Positions 43,865 to 52,653 of a stretch of DNA of 64,000 bases are shown one piece after another. Origin of the DNA: Nostoc sp. NMS9 (GTDB lineage: Bacteria > Cyanobacteriota > Cyanobacteriia > Cyanobacteriales > Nostocaceae). The translations under genes and the position numbers were made by a program. Position 1 is the stretch's first letter. Every line of letters starts with the position of its first letter. The DNA is taken from the NCBI RefSeq assembly GCF_017114995.1, contig NZ_JABXKL010000097.1, positions 1 through 64,000 of the forward strand. The letters run 5' to 3'. The notes beneath the pieces were generated by a model that worked only from the letters and a program-made list of their open reading frames with translations, was not told the origin of the DNA and searched no databases.

Positions 43865-45031
43865 ATGTCGTCATCATTAGAGCCACAATTCATCCAGGAT
43901 TTTACCCACTTTGAGCAGCACGTAGCAAAATTGATTCATAAAGCAGATTGGACAGTTGAAACTGCAAAGACCAATCAACCTGGCTACGATCTAGTGGTTA
44001 AAAAAGGAAACCTAGTTGGTGTTGTTCAGGTTAAATGGCTAAAAAGTAACGTAACAGCCCCACAGCTTTTAAAGTTTGCTGACTTTTTAGATTCTGACGA
44101 AGGCAAAAAATTTAATTTTGGTTGGTTCATAACTACAAAAGGATTTGGCGGCCCAGCATTGGCATTAATGAGAACCTGGGGTAAAGATACTAAAGTTCGC
44201 TGTGGGATTGCCCATGAAAATAAGCTGGTTGGGATTGATGGTGATTACGTCATTGGGGGCAGAGGTAATCCTGAGACTCCCGAAGAAACTACGTCAAAAA
44301 AAGTTTATTTTGGAGTTTTTACCTGTAAAGGCGGAGTAGGAAAAACAACTGTAGCAGGTCATTTAGCAGGAGCATTAGCGCTGCAAGGATTTAATGTAGC
44401 ACTTGTGGATTTAGACCCAGAACAAAATCTGCAAAAATTAGTAGGTGATGGGGTTTTTGTTCCCAATCCTAAAGGGGTAGGTACAACTATTCAAGTTTTT
44501 GATGGGAAGGATTGGGATGAAGATGCTGCCCGTGACTGTCAAATAGTAATTTGCGATTGCTCGCCAGCATTAGAGCGTAATCCCCCAGAGTTAGTTAAGC
44601 GTTTAGATTATTGTATTATCCCAACAACCTTCAATCCACTGGGAATAAGTAAGCACGGTAAAGTTATTCAAGATACTGTTAAAGAAATACGTGAAATCAA
44701 TAATAAAGCTCATTTATTTGTACTAGTTAACAACTTTAAAGATCCTGGGATTAAGCGTTTAAGGCTTTTAAAAGAAGTTTATTCTAATGCTTATAAAGAA
44801 ATTAGTAAAATAGATAATAAATTTCATTGTATAGATCCTGAAGAAGTTTGTATTCGGACTAGCGACCTACTTTACTACTGGGGTATACATATACTCGAAA
44901 ATCCAGAAAATCCTGCCAGTAGATTAGCTTTTGATCTAGTTGGCGGAAGATGCTACCCGCGTGAAGATTTTATCAACTTAGCAGATTACATTGAAAGAGA
45001 AGCTGGTATAGGAATTCTTAGAGCTAATTAA
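43865..45031 (+). CDS. Mrr-type nuclease domain fused to ParA-like ATPase
   Basis: The protein has 388 residues. Residues 10-130 look like an Mrr_cat restriction-endonuclease fold: E17 in HFEQHV, D42 in GYDLVVKKG and Q55-x-K57 in GVVQVKWLK, the usual E/D/QxK site. Residues 147-388 are a ParA/MinD ATPase with deviant Walker A CKGGVGKTT (154-162, signature K155), VDLDPEQN at 181-188 and Walker B IVICDCSPA with D231. No parB follows and the gene has its own upstream region. The fusion suggests a nuclease positioned or switched by ATP-dependent dimerisation on DNA, which could be a defence or plasmid-exclusion device. This is inference. The two domains share one uninterrupted frame, so it is not an annotation artefact. 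Confidence 0.8.
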   Translation: MSSSLEPQFIQDFTHFEQHVAKLIHKADWTVETAKTNQPGYDLVVKKGNLVGVVQVKWLKSNVTAPQLLKFADFLDSDEGKKFNFGWFITTKGFGGPALALMRTWGKDTKVRCGIAHENKLVGIDGDYVIGGRGNPETPEETTSKKVYFGVFTCKGGVGKTTVAGHLAGALALQGFNVALVDLDPEQNLQKLVGDGVFVPNPKGVGTTIQVFDGKDWDEDAARDCQIVICDCSPALERNPPELVKRLDYCIIPTTFNPLGISKHGKVIQDTVKEIREINNKAHLFVLVNNFKDPGIKRLRLLKEVYSNAYKEISKIDNKFHCIDPEEVCIRTSDLLYYWGIHILENPENPASRLAFDLVGGRCYPREDFINLADYIEREAGIGILRAN

Positions 45032-45301
45032 GACTATTAAGATAAGTTTACACTTGGCGATCGCTAATCTTCTTATAGAATTTTTAGCAATATCTGTGCT
45101 AAGTTCGGTGGATTTTCTTATTTTAAACACCCTCCAAGCCCTAACACGCCCTACTAAGGCTAATTTTGATATTTTCGTTGCAAAACAATCAAAAAAATAA
45201 CGCCTACCTGTCATTGTGGTGGCGCTATTTTTTATTTAATTCACAGTTAAAAATAGTTAAATGAATCTGCTAAATATTTGTCATTGATTGACCGCAATTT
45301 T

Positions 45302-45574
45302 TTATACTGCACTGCGGTTGGTTAATAAATTCCACAGGAAAACTGCGACAATTGCACCAAGAACTGCTACCGCAATACCTGGAATACTGAGACTAGGAGC
45401 GGCTAGAGATAAAGTTCCCGTACTGAAAAATACACCTAAACTACCGCCAACAAAAGCACCGATGATTCCTAACAAAATGGTTCCTAGAATTCCGCCACCT
45501 TGATGACCAGGGTAGATAGCTTTTGCGATCGCACCAGCAATTAGACCTAAAACAATCCAAGCAAGAATATTCAT
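45302..45574 (-). CDS. GlsB/YeaQ/YmgE-family membrane protein
   Basis: This 90-residue protein has three membrane segments and the transglycosylase-associated pattern: NILAWIVLGLIAGAIAKAIYPG at the start, then GGGILGTILLGIIGAFVGG and the C-terminal helix GIAVAVLGAIVAVFLWNLL. Members are small general-stress proteins of unknown mechanism. The gene stands alone and converges with the Mrr-ParA gene. Confidence 0.92.
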   Translation of the reverse strand: MNILAWIVLGLIAGAIAKAIYPGHQGGGILGTILLGIIGAFVGGSLGVFFSTGTLSLAAPSLSIPGIAVAVLGAIVAVFLWNLLTNRSAV

Positions 45575-45837
45575 TGTTATTAAGTTGGTAAACGTTTTTG
45601 ACTTACAAGTACATATTAACGATCTTCATTTCTGACTTAATCTACCATCAGAATTAATTATAAATATCCATTAGGAATAGTTTAATTGCTACTAGATTTT
45701 TTAATATATATATCGCGGCTACCATCCTGCTGAGGACAAGTCCGCTATGGATAGGTGTGACAGCCCCGTTCTCTTAGGATTTGCCAATGTCCTAAGCTGT
45801 CTGACCACTGCCATATGACCCATTTGAGGTAGATAGT
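45575..45837. ncRNA. Structured GC-rich patch, possible small RNA
   Basis: Within AT-rich surroundings, 45715-45820 is more GC-rich. It contains a perfect hairpin CTTAGGA-CATTGGCAAA-type loop-TCCTAAG (45774-45797) and a GGAC-AA-GTCC mini-hairpin. A 31-codon minus-strand frame (45719-45814) is present but unremarkable. Nothing identifies an RNA family, so this is only a candidate. Confidence 0.25.
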
Positions 45838-45841
45838 CAAT

Positions 45842-45882
45842 TAAAAAAAGCTCCTAGTAGGTCTTTAACTAGGGGCTTATAC
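45842..45882 (-). terminator. Rho-independent terminator of the 88-residue protein gene
   Basis: On the minus strand AAGCCCCTAGT pairs with ACTAGGAGCTT around a nine-base loop and is followed by a run of seven T. It lies about 175 bases past the stop of the gene at 46054. Confidence 0.8.
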
Positions 45883-46053
45883 AAACTATTGCTTGGTAAT
45901 TGCAGTATATGCATTTTTAATTAGCTCTCTCCTCTACTAGAAGAATTAAGCTGAGTTTTTAGAGACTGTCTCTAAAGTAATGTAAAGGAAGCAAAATCAG
46001 GCGATTGAGACGATCGCCTATCCTTTTGCAACTTCATGTCTAGTTTTTAATTT

Positions 46054-46320
46054 TTAATTGCTTATCCCACGATCGCTACCAATGACTTGATGGCTGAGAT
46101 ATGGGAACAGTCTGCGGTAATACCAATGCATACTTAGAAAAATCAGACTTACTAAGGTTAGCAACATAACGCCCAGAATCGTTGTATATGGCTTAGTACG
46201 CCACCAAAAGCCATTTGCACCTAGTCGCACAAGCTTCCAAAAGTTAGTTATATCGGCGCTTTCAGAATCGTGAATGGTGATTGGTAAGGATGCTGCTGTG
46301 TTTTGTCGTGCAATTGTCAT
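46054..46320 (-). CDS. Hypothetical single-helix membrane protein
   Basis: This 88-residue protein has a polar N-terminus of about 40 residues and one membrane helix at about 47-66 (TTILGVMLLTLVSLIFLSMH), then a short basic, aromatic tail (WYYRRLFPYL). I do not recognise the family. An upstream AT-rich region and a downstream terminator support a monocistronic gene. Confidence 0.6.
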   Translation of the reverse strand: MTIARQNTAASLPITIHDSESADITNFWKLVRLGANGFWWRTKPYTTILGVMLLTLVSLIFLSMHWYYRRLFPYLSHQVIGSDRGISN

Positions 46321-46614
46321 TTTAATTACTCCTTTAGACCCAAATACTAAGACATTAGTTTTAAACTACGGTAATACGATAGATTTTATGTTATTTGTAT
46401 ATAATATCTCATAGCTTGATGCAATAAGCAAGTTTTAAGGGCATTGGGAATGGGGGATTGGGCATTAGTATTGAAAATTAGGTATTTACTAGATTGAATA
46501 ATTGTTGCGTTGTGCTTTAAATCACTTTGCCAACTATGGCTCAAGGTGGTAAAAAACTGTTGTTGAATGATTCTCTTTACACAAGAGTTTGTTTTTTACG
46601 CCTAAGAAACTATC
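46321..46614. other. Divergent promoter region
   Basis: AT-rich sequence between two divergent genes with a short gcattgg-type run at about 46440-46468. No gene is visible. Confidence 0.4.
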
Positions 46615-47997
46615 ATGCCTAAACACATATCTGCAATCGTCGTATTTGTCTTAATCTTAATTTTGGGGTTTACATTTCCAGTTCAAGCTGCAACTCCCCG
46701 TTCAACTTGGGTGGTGAATGAAATTTACCAATATAATCATCCCTTTGCTTCTCAATTGCCTCAAGAACTAGCAACGAAGATGCAAAAGATGACAGCTAAA
46801 GATAGCCCTTTCACCTTTTATCGGGGGACGGCTCACATTTTTTATCGTGATATGCAGACCTTACCAAGTTCAGGATTTGTAAACTCTTTAACCTCAGCCA
46901 TCTGGTTAGAAGGAGACATGCATCTGCAAAATCTTGGAGGGATAAGAGATAGCAAAGACAACAACGTTTTTGACACCACCGATTTTGATGAAGGCTATCT
47001 TGGCCCTTACGTTTGGGACTTGCGACGGATGGCAGTCTCCATTCTGTTGGTAGCTAAAGAAAACGGTCTTAGCTCAACTGATGCTGAGGATATTGTGCGA
47101 AATTTCTTGGATGCTTACTTGAATAAGATGAATGACTTTAAGGGAAGCAATGATGAACTGTCATACCGTTTGAAATCCAGCAATACCAACGGTGTGGTCA
47201 AAGATTTAATTCAAAAGGCATCAGATAAGAGCCGTTCTAAGTTTTTAAAAAAGTATACAGTGCTAAATAACAGTAACAATCGTGTCTTCAAGACAGCCTC
47301 AAAACTCCAGCCTGTATCCAGCAGCACCTATTCTGACATTGCTGGGGCTATGAGCAGCTACATCGCCTCAATTCCTAGCAGTAAGCGCTACAACAACAGT
47401 TACTACACCCTCAAAGACATTCGGCTTAAATTAAGTTCAGGTATTGGTAGTCTTGGTAAGTACCGATATTACTTACTGATTGAGGGCCCAAGTTCAGCAA
47501 CCGACGACGATCGCATTTTAGAGATGAAGCAGGAAGGGAGTAGTGCAGTTGCGATCGCAGTTCCAGGTCTGCTGCCGAGTTCAGCCTACAGAAACCAAGA
47601 AGGGGCAAGGGTGACAATCACTACGAAAGCGATGTTATCCAATCTCGATCCCTTGGTTGGCTATACTACTGTCAGTAGCATCCCCTTTATGGTGCGTGAA
47701 AAATCACCCTACCAAGTGGACTTTGACTATAAGTTCTTAACCAGCAAGTCAAAATTTATGGATGCGATGGGATATGCAGGGAAGGTGGTTGCCAAAAACC
47801 ATGCAATCTCCGATCGAGACTACGATGCTGCGATTATTCCTGTCAGCGTTGACAAAGAAGTGACTGATATTGTGAGCGGTAACAAAGCTGTATTCAAAGA
47901 CGAAATTTTTAACTTTGCAGTGGACTATGCAACTCAAGTCGAATATGACTACAGGAGTTTTGTAGATGCTTATAAACAAGGGGTGAAACTCTACTAG
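46615..47997 (+). CDS. Exported DUF2252 (kinase-fold) protein
   Basis: This 460-residue protein begins with a signal peptide (about 1-25, VVFVLILILGFTFPVQA-A). The rest is a DUF2252 domain: SPFTFYRGTAHIFYRD, the WLEGDMHLQNLGG motif, DTTDFDEGYLGPYVWDLRRM and the C-terminal YATQVEYDYRSFVDAYKQG. DUF2252 is related to protein-kinase-like folds, and the HLQNLGG and DFDE blocks are equivalent to catalytic and metal motifs. Export is unusual for a kinase-like enzyme because ATP is scarce outside the cytoplasm. Substrate unknown. Confidence 0.85.
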   Translation: MPKHISAIVVFVLILILGFTFPVQAATPRSTWVVNEIYQYNHPFASQLPQELATKMQKMTAKDSPFTFYRGTAHIFYRDMQTLPSSGFVNSLTSAIWLEGDMHLQNLGGIRDSKDNNVFDTTDFDEGYLGPYVWDLRRMAVSILLVAKENGLSSTDAEDIVRNFLDAYLNKMNDFKGSNDELSYRLKSSNTNGVVKDLIQKASDKSRSKFLKKYTVLNNSNNRVFKTASKLQPVSSSTYSDIAGAMSSYIASIPSSKRYNNSYYTLKDIRLKLSSGIGSLGKYRYYLLIEGPSSATDDDRILEMKQEGSSAVAIAVPGLLPSSAYRNQEGARVTITTKAMLSNLDPLVGYTTVSSIPFMVREKSPYQVDFDYKFLTSKSKFMDAMGYAGKVVAKNHAISDRDYDAAIIPVSVDKEVTDIVSGNKAVFKDEIFNFAVDYATQVEYDYRSFVDAYKQGVKLY

Positions 47998-48380
47998 AAC
48001 ATTGATTCAGTATTCAGAGATTGTTTTAATCTACACCAACATCAAATAATTGCTCCAATGAATTCGATTTTGCATTAATTAAATAGAGAAGTCAAAATTC
48101 AGAATGCAATCAGTGGGGAATTTAGACCCACCACTTTATCGTTGACCAGCAAATTCAAAATTTTGTGGGAGACTTAAACCCGTTTATCCCTCTACCAGTC
48201 GCACAGAACTCAATTTAGCATGGTGAGAATTCACCAACGGAGTTCCATTCTATCGCCCAAAGGAACTAATAATAATAGTCTTACTGCATAGCCAGTTTGG
48301 TTATAGTAATAAGAGAAGATTTTAATAGGGGACTTAAACCCTTACTCTCAGCGCCTAATTTACTGCCGTAGGTATCGCAG
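47998..48380. other. Intergenic region with a dispersed repeat
   Basis: The stretch 48108-48175 (CAGTGGGGAATTTAGACCCA start) resembles 59978-60048, so it is a dispersed repeat. No gene is supported. Confidence 0.45.
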
Positions 48381-48433
48381 TAGTTCTTGCGTAGGGCAGT
48401 ATTCCTCGAGCCTCCTGCCCTACGCAAGAACTA
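48381..48433. repeat. Perfect 19-bp inverted repeat
   Basis: TAGTTCTTGCGTAGGGCAG (48381-48399) and its exact reverse complement (48415-48433) flank a 15-base loop. It lies nine bases past the stop of the gene at 48443. It lacks a T run, so it may be a small repeat element that serves as transcript end. Confidence 0.8.
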
Positions 48434-48442
48434 CCTATTTTG

Positions 48443-48649
48443 TTAAATATTTGTTGAATGACTAGAGTCATCATAGAGATTTGGATAAATAGGCTGATCG
48501 TCAGGCTTTTGAGACTGCAATTCCCAGATGTCGCGTTTTCCTAGTTCTTGATCCACTAATAACTGTAGATGATCTGGTAATTTAGTTGTTTGCCAAATTG
48601 ACCAAATTTCTTCACCAAATAATTCTTTTTCAATTTTTCCAGAAAACAT
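48443..48649 (-). CDS. Small hypothetical protein
   Basis: The protein has 68 residues from the ATG at 48649 (MFSGKIEKELFGEEIWSIWQ), preceded by GGAGG on the minus strand; a start eight codons upstream is in frame. It is acidic and soluble, and I do not recognise it. Its end abuts a 19-base perfect inverted repeat. Confidence 0.55.
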   Translation of the reverse strand: MFSGKIEKELFGEEIWSIWQTTKLPDHLQLLVDQELGKRDIWELQSQKPDDQPIYPNLYDDSSHSTNI

Positions 48650-48773
48650 GATTTGACCTCCACGAATTTTCAATTTTAAGTTTAGTAACTCCTAATTTAG
48701 GAAAGACGAAGTAACAAAATTGTCATTCTTCATTCTTTCGCTATCTTTAAAATACAGGTACTATTCGCCCTTA

Positions 48774-49385
48774 CTACTGCTTGTTAATAAAATCTCTAAC
48801 TTGTGTATCGTTAAGTAACTTTTCATTACGGATATTGTCGATGGTATCGTGTCCTGTGAAGGCAATAATCCGTTGAAAAAAGGCGGTCGCATGAGCATCA
48901 TCATCACCAATTTGTCTACTCAAAATTAAGTGTAAATCAGGGTCAGGAATCAACAAAATTCCCTTGCTAGCAGCTTGCAGAATAGACTTCCTGCATAAAT
49001 CAAATGCCCTTACCCTAAATCTCTCTCCCAAGCTAAGGTGTACACACAAGTCCTTCTGACCCCCCTTAATCCCCCCAATAAACGGGGGGAAATAGGAATC
49101 TAGTTCCCTCACGCCACATGCTTCTCCCAAGGGGAGACGCTGCGCGAACAAGTCGGACATTGCCCGCCCAACGCAGTGGCTCCCCAATGCATCGGGGAGG
49201 GTTAGGGAGGGGTAAAACTTACGCTTAAACCCAGATGAGTAAACTGTTTCAGACTTGTGTGTACACTGTAGCCCAAGCTTGGGAGAGGAACTTAGGGTAA
49301 GGGCTTCCCTAGCTTGGACAGCTCGATCTTCTGACACTGGTTGACTATTGCGGATTTCTTTCCAGAGGTGAAGATTTATATGCAC
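48774..49385 (-). CDS. Hypothetical protein carrying an in-frame repeat element
   Basis: The frame has 203 codons. The first 25 or so residues (MHINLHLWKEIRNSQPVSED) and the last 70 (LCRKSILQAASKGILLIPDP onward, ending DTQVRDFINKQ) look like ordinary coding sequence. The middle, codons about 28-127, is exactly the repeat element at 49006-49304 read without a stop. The element therefore seems to have inserted in a gene and added about 100 residues, including LTLPDALGSHCVGRAM, without closing the frame. The original family is not recognised. Whether the long product is made or the gene is dead cannot be told from sequence. Confidence 0.45.
   Translation of the reverse strand: MHINLHLWKEIRNSQPVSEDRAVQAREALTLSSSPKLGLQCTHKSETVYSSGFKRKFYPSLTLPDALGSHCVGRAMSDLFAQRLPLGEACGVRELDSYFPPFIGGIKGGQKDLCVHLSLGERFRVRAFDLCRKSILQAASKGILLIPDPDLHLILSRQIGDDDAHATAFFQRIIAFTGHDTIDNIRNEKLLNDTQVRDFINKQ
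49006..49304. mobile_element. Inverted-repeat element, family GCTACGGTGTACACACAAGT, copy C
   Basis: Outer arms of about 48 bases start GCCCTTACCCTAA (49006) and end TTAGGGTAAGGGC (49304). The family termini lie at 49032-49053 and 49252-49273. The interior is the inverted counterpart of 10687-10928, including its inner palindromic block. It interrupts a minus-strand reading frame. Confidence 0.75.
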
Positions 49386-49497
49386 TCACGATTACATCTC
49401 CTAAAAAGTTTACTTGGCACTAAATTTTGAGTTTATTGGCTAACCCACCTAATTTAAAGAATTGAGCAATGAGATTGTAGACAATCTCGTTGCTCAA

Positions 49498-50679
49498 TTA
49501 AAACTTAACGAAATAAGTATTTGTTGGTAATTTTTGGGCAGTTCCTAAATTTGTAGCCAAGTCATTTATTTTATTATCTGTTTTGATTACTGCAAACTTA
49601 TCAGTAAATAGCAATACTTCACCATTTCCCGGTGTTACCCAAGCATGGCGAGTCATTAGGTTTTTGGAGACAACTAAAAAAGATGCATCTCCACGGTAAG
49701 GCGAGATGCGTTTACCCAAGAAGATTTGATTATCTCTATTAGCGATCGCATAAGCAGCAGAGGAACCAACAAAAATTTTACTGCCATCTGAGTAAATAGT
49801 TTTAGGGAAATTGCTACCGCCGTCTCCCATCCCCCCAGTTGTAGGCCTTCTTGGAAAACTTAGCTGGCCACGCTCGACAGTAAAATTAGTCAGATTAACA
49901 GTTCCTATATATACCTTTGTTTCATCACGAGTCTGTGCAGCATTGGTATAAGTGTCTGTCGTGATCAAAGTCTTTGTTAATAAGTCTTTGCCATTCCACC
50001 TGTAGATTGAGTTACCTCCATAAACTGAACCGAGGACATAAAGCTTGTCTTCAAAAATATGTAATCGGTTAAGTCTTGTGTCTGCCATGTCGTTAGCAAG
50101 ATCGGCAGAATTGTAGCCCCAAAGCTTGCCTTGGTTATTTCCTGCTAAATTTGCCAAAGCAAATATTTTTGCTCCGTCGAAAACCATCCGGTAAAGAAAA
50201 GCTATCTGGACGGGAATACCTAACCTCTTTTGTTGCTGGTAGCCACTAGTGTAGAGATACCCGTTTTTATACTCAAAATCCATTACCTCAGTTACGCCAT
50301 AACTCTGTTTGGCTTTAAAGTTGAGGTTTTTGTCATAAATTGATAGAGTATTTGCAGACTGGTAAATAATCCAATTTTGCAAAAATTTCACCCGTGTTTT
50401 TGAATTAGCTGTATTGCTAACTATTTTTTGCCTAGTTCCGTCAGTTTTTATTTTTACTAGTCCTGTTGGAACAGCTAAGACATAAGTTTTGCCGTCAATT
50501 GCTACAATGTCACGAGCATCGTAATTAGAGTTTGGAATTAGTTTTTTCGTCCCATTACTTTCTACTTCCCATACACCTTCAGTATTGAGAACCGCAACTT
50601 TGCTGCCATTAATGCAAGCTGCTCTTGGCGAAGAAATATTAAGATAGGTAGCTAAAGCGGGGGTAGAATAATCAAACAT
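49498..50679 (-). CDS. Hypothetical beta-propeller-like protein
   Basis: This 393-residue protein has no signal peptide or membrane helix. It consists of repeated strand pairs with the recurring pattern IDGKTYVLAVPTGLVKIKTDG, GYLYTSGYQQ, DKLYVLGSVYGGNSIYRWNG and DGSKIFVGSSAAYAI. This is what a beta-propeller looks like. Exact repeat boundaries and family are not clear to me. Two hypothetical genes on the same strand lie downstream. Confidence 0.6.
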   Translation of the reverse strand: MFDYSTPALATYLNISSPRAACINGSKVAVLNTEGVWEVESNGTKKLIPNSNYDARDIVAIDGKTYVLAVPTGLVKIKTDGTRQKIVSNTANSKTRVKFLQNWIIYQSANTLSIYDKNLNFKAKQSYGVTEVMDFEYKNGYLYTSGYQQQKRLGIPVQIAFLYRMVFDGAKIFALANLAGNNQGKLWGYNSADLANDMADTRLNRLHIFEDKLYVLGSVYGGNSIYRWNGKDLLTKTLITTDTYTNAAQTRDETKVYIGTVNLTNFTVERGQLSFPRRPTTGGMGDGGSNFPKTIYSDGSKIFVGSSAAYAIANRDNQIFLGKRISPYRGDASFLVVSKNLMTRHAWVTPGNGEVLLFTDKFAVIKTDNKINDLATNLGTAQKLPTNTYFVKF

Positions 50680-50953
50680 TGTACAGTTCAGATAAAGTTG
50701 ACTGAAAAATATTTGCGCTCAATTAAGAAAAAAATTTTGGGAATTTTTGCGCGTTTTTAACCTAAACTCGTCTTCAAAAGTGAAAAAAATATCGGCTACG
50801 GTAAACTCAAACTCAAAGGTTGAGTAATCCGCAAAATATGCATATCTGCAAACATTGGTAAAATTAGAATTGAATTGTTTGTGGTTATGTCGTAGCGATA
50901 ACCTGTTAATTGGGGGAAAGTAACTTCAATTAATTTGCCTCTCAGCCTGCTTT

Positions 50954-51202
50954 CTAATTCGACAAATACTTCACCGACACTTTCTGCCCCAGCTCACCCA
51001 TCTCCTCTAACATCCCCTCAATCTTTTGCATAGCTAGAGATGAAGGCTTGGCATGTCCTTTCTTCCAACGGTTTACCGTCAAATAAGTTATGCCTAAAGA
51101 TGCTGCAAACTGTTCTTGGGTAAGACAAGTTATGCCACGGTGTTCACGGATGAGCTTTCCAACTTCCGGTTGCTTGATTAGCAAAGGTTTCTTAATGGTC
51201 AT
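50954..51202 (-). CDS. XRE-type helix-turn-helix regulator
   Basis: This 82-residue protein is one HTH_XRE domain: GKLIREHRGITCLTQEQFAA-SLGITYLTVNRWKKGHAKPS. The recognition helix is ITYLTVNRWKKG. It has no sensor domain. The upstream 660 bases hold no other gene, so its target may be itself or the propeller-like gene 275 bases downstream. Small XRE proteins of this type are often autoregulators or parts of toxin-antitoxin pairs; no toxin partner is visible. Confidence 0.85.
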   Translation of the reverse strand: MTIKKPLLIKQPEVGKLIREHRGITCLTQEQFAASLGITYLTVNRWKKGHAKPSSLAMQKIEGMLEEMGELGQKVSVKYLSN

Positions 51203-51864
51203 TTAGCTCAGAACGCACCTGTTAATCTGGCGAGTGATATGTATTCTGCTACATCTTATTGGGGCTAATGCTGAATTGATAGGCGAAAATATACTAGAAT
51301 TTTTATACTTTCTTGATTTTGCAACTAAGCAATTACACGTCCGTAGATAAAATATTTCCTAATGAGACTTACAAGGAATAAATTACGCAACGAAATAAGC
51401 ATCCTGTTGTCAAGAAGCAGTTAAAATCAATATCTGATAAATAAAAAGCCGCGTAAATGTTCTGAGACTTTAGGTATTAAACTCAGATTGAAAAATAACT
51501 GGGATAATTTATTATGCCTAGATTTTTAGTTCACGAATAATTTATACGAACACTTTTTTGTCCAAAGTTTAATACGAACTTATCCCACTATTCTCAAAAT
51601 TCCTAATTCTTTTTGTAAAATGTGCTTGAAAACCTAAATTTTTCCTTTTCAGTTTTCAATAAGCTTAAGTTTTGTAGCACCATATTAGAAAATAAAGCTA
51701 TAAACCTAATCTCAGCCAGTTTTAAAAGTTGCCTTCAATTTTTGTTTTCGGAGAGTGACAGAAGCGGGATATCCGGCATAAAGACTTTGCCTACGTTTGT
51801 GTAGCTGCGAATTCTGTTAGTTAGGTATTTTCACAAAATTGGGATGTTCCCAATATTTCAGCTA
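51203..51864. other. Gene-free AT-rich region with a truncated MITE
   Basis: Apart from the partial element at 51573-51688 no gene or RNA is supported; an open frame at 51622-51804 overlaps that element. Confidence 0.5.
51573..51688. mobile_element. Truncated copy of the 135-bp MITE
   Basis: The sequence starting TACGAACTTATCCCACTA follows the reverse complement of 60378-60512 almost to its other end (TTTTGTAGCACCATATTA). The second terminus is lost. It lies in opposite orientation to the complete copy. Confidence 0.7.
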
Positions 51865-52329
51865 TTACCATTGTGAAAAAGGGTATTTTACTAAATTGCT
51901 GTTGAAATATCTGGAGTCATCAGAAACTTCTTGTCCAATCCAGGTTGGTAATTCAATTTGCTGATTTTCATCAATGAGTTCAACTTCTGCTAATATCAGT
52001 CCTTTATTAATACCATCAAACTCATCTATTTCCCAAATCAAACCACCCGACTCTATTTTATATCTGGTTTTTTCTATAAAGGGACGTTGACATAATGCCT
52101 CAAGTATTTCTTGAGCATCTTTAACAGGAATAGGATATTCAAACTCTAATCTCGAATATTTAATATTGGGGCCTTTAATGGTCAAATAACTTTTTTCTCC
52201 TACTATACGTATACGTACACTTGCTTTATCTTGTGTAGCAATGTATCCTTGACGATATACACTACCTTCAGCTAATCCTCTCCAGCTATCTCCTCTCACT
52301 AAATATTTCCGCTCTATTTCTTTTGCCAT
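51865..52329 (-). CDS. CYTH-domain triphosphate tunnel enzyme
   Basis: The protein has 154 residues from the ATG at 52329; a start four codons earlier is possible. The ExExK signature is EIERKYLV, followed by SVYRQGYIA, VRIRIVGEKSYLTIKGP and the acidic strand WEIDEFDG, then GLILAEVEL. Short bacterial CYTH enzymes hydrolyse inorganic triphosphate or similar substrates in an eight-strand tunnel using Mg or Mn. The gene appears monocistronic. Confidence 0.92.
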   Translation of the reverse strand: MAKEIERKYLVRGDSWRGLAEGSVYRQGYIATQDKASVRIRIVGEKSYLTIKGPNIKYSRLEFEYPIPVKDAQEILEALCQRPFIEKTRYKIESGGLIWEIDEFDGINKGLILAEVELIDENQQIELPTWIGQEVSDDSRYFNSNLVKYPFSQW

Positions 52330-52341
52330 TTTATTTACCAA

Positions 52342-52653
52342 ATTATTTGCTTTTTTATATCACAAATAATATAGCAATCCTAAATCTATTCACAAAAATG
52401 TGTGTGCAATTATTGCAAAACAGAGTGAAGTTGTTGAAGTATTGAGATTGACAAATTAATAATTAGCGATCGCTTCTACTGTAGTACGATAATTTACATC
52501 CTGACGATGATTTGATGCTATCTGCACTAAGCGATTGCAACTAGCAGTAAATTCGTCATTTTTATGCCACTTATTTCAAGGTACAGTGAATTGGAAAGAC
52601 TTTTAATCCTCCATACCCCATGCTCAATCACTAGCCCGGAATTAAAACATTTG
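52342..52653. other. Intergenic region, nothing identified
   Basis: AT-rich sequence with one HIP1 site near 52468; no feature is supported. Confidence 0.35.

Noticed and set aside
43865..45031. Chromosome partition locus (parAB)
   Set aside because: No parB or parS-like repeats next to the ParA domain, and the Mrr fusion is not typical of partition genes.
51622..51804. 60-codon plus-strand frame
   Set aside because: It begins inside the truncated MITE and has no family features.
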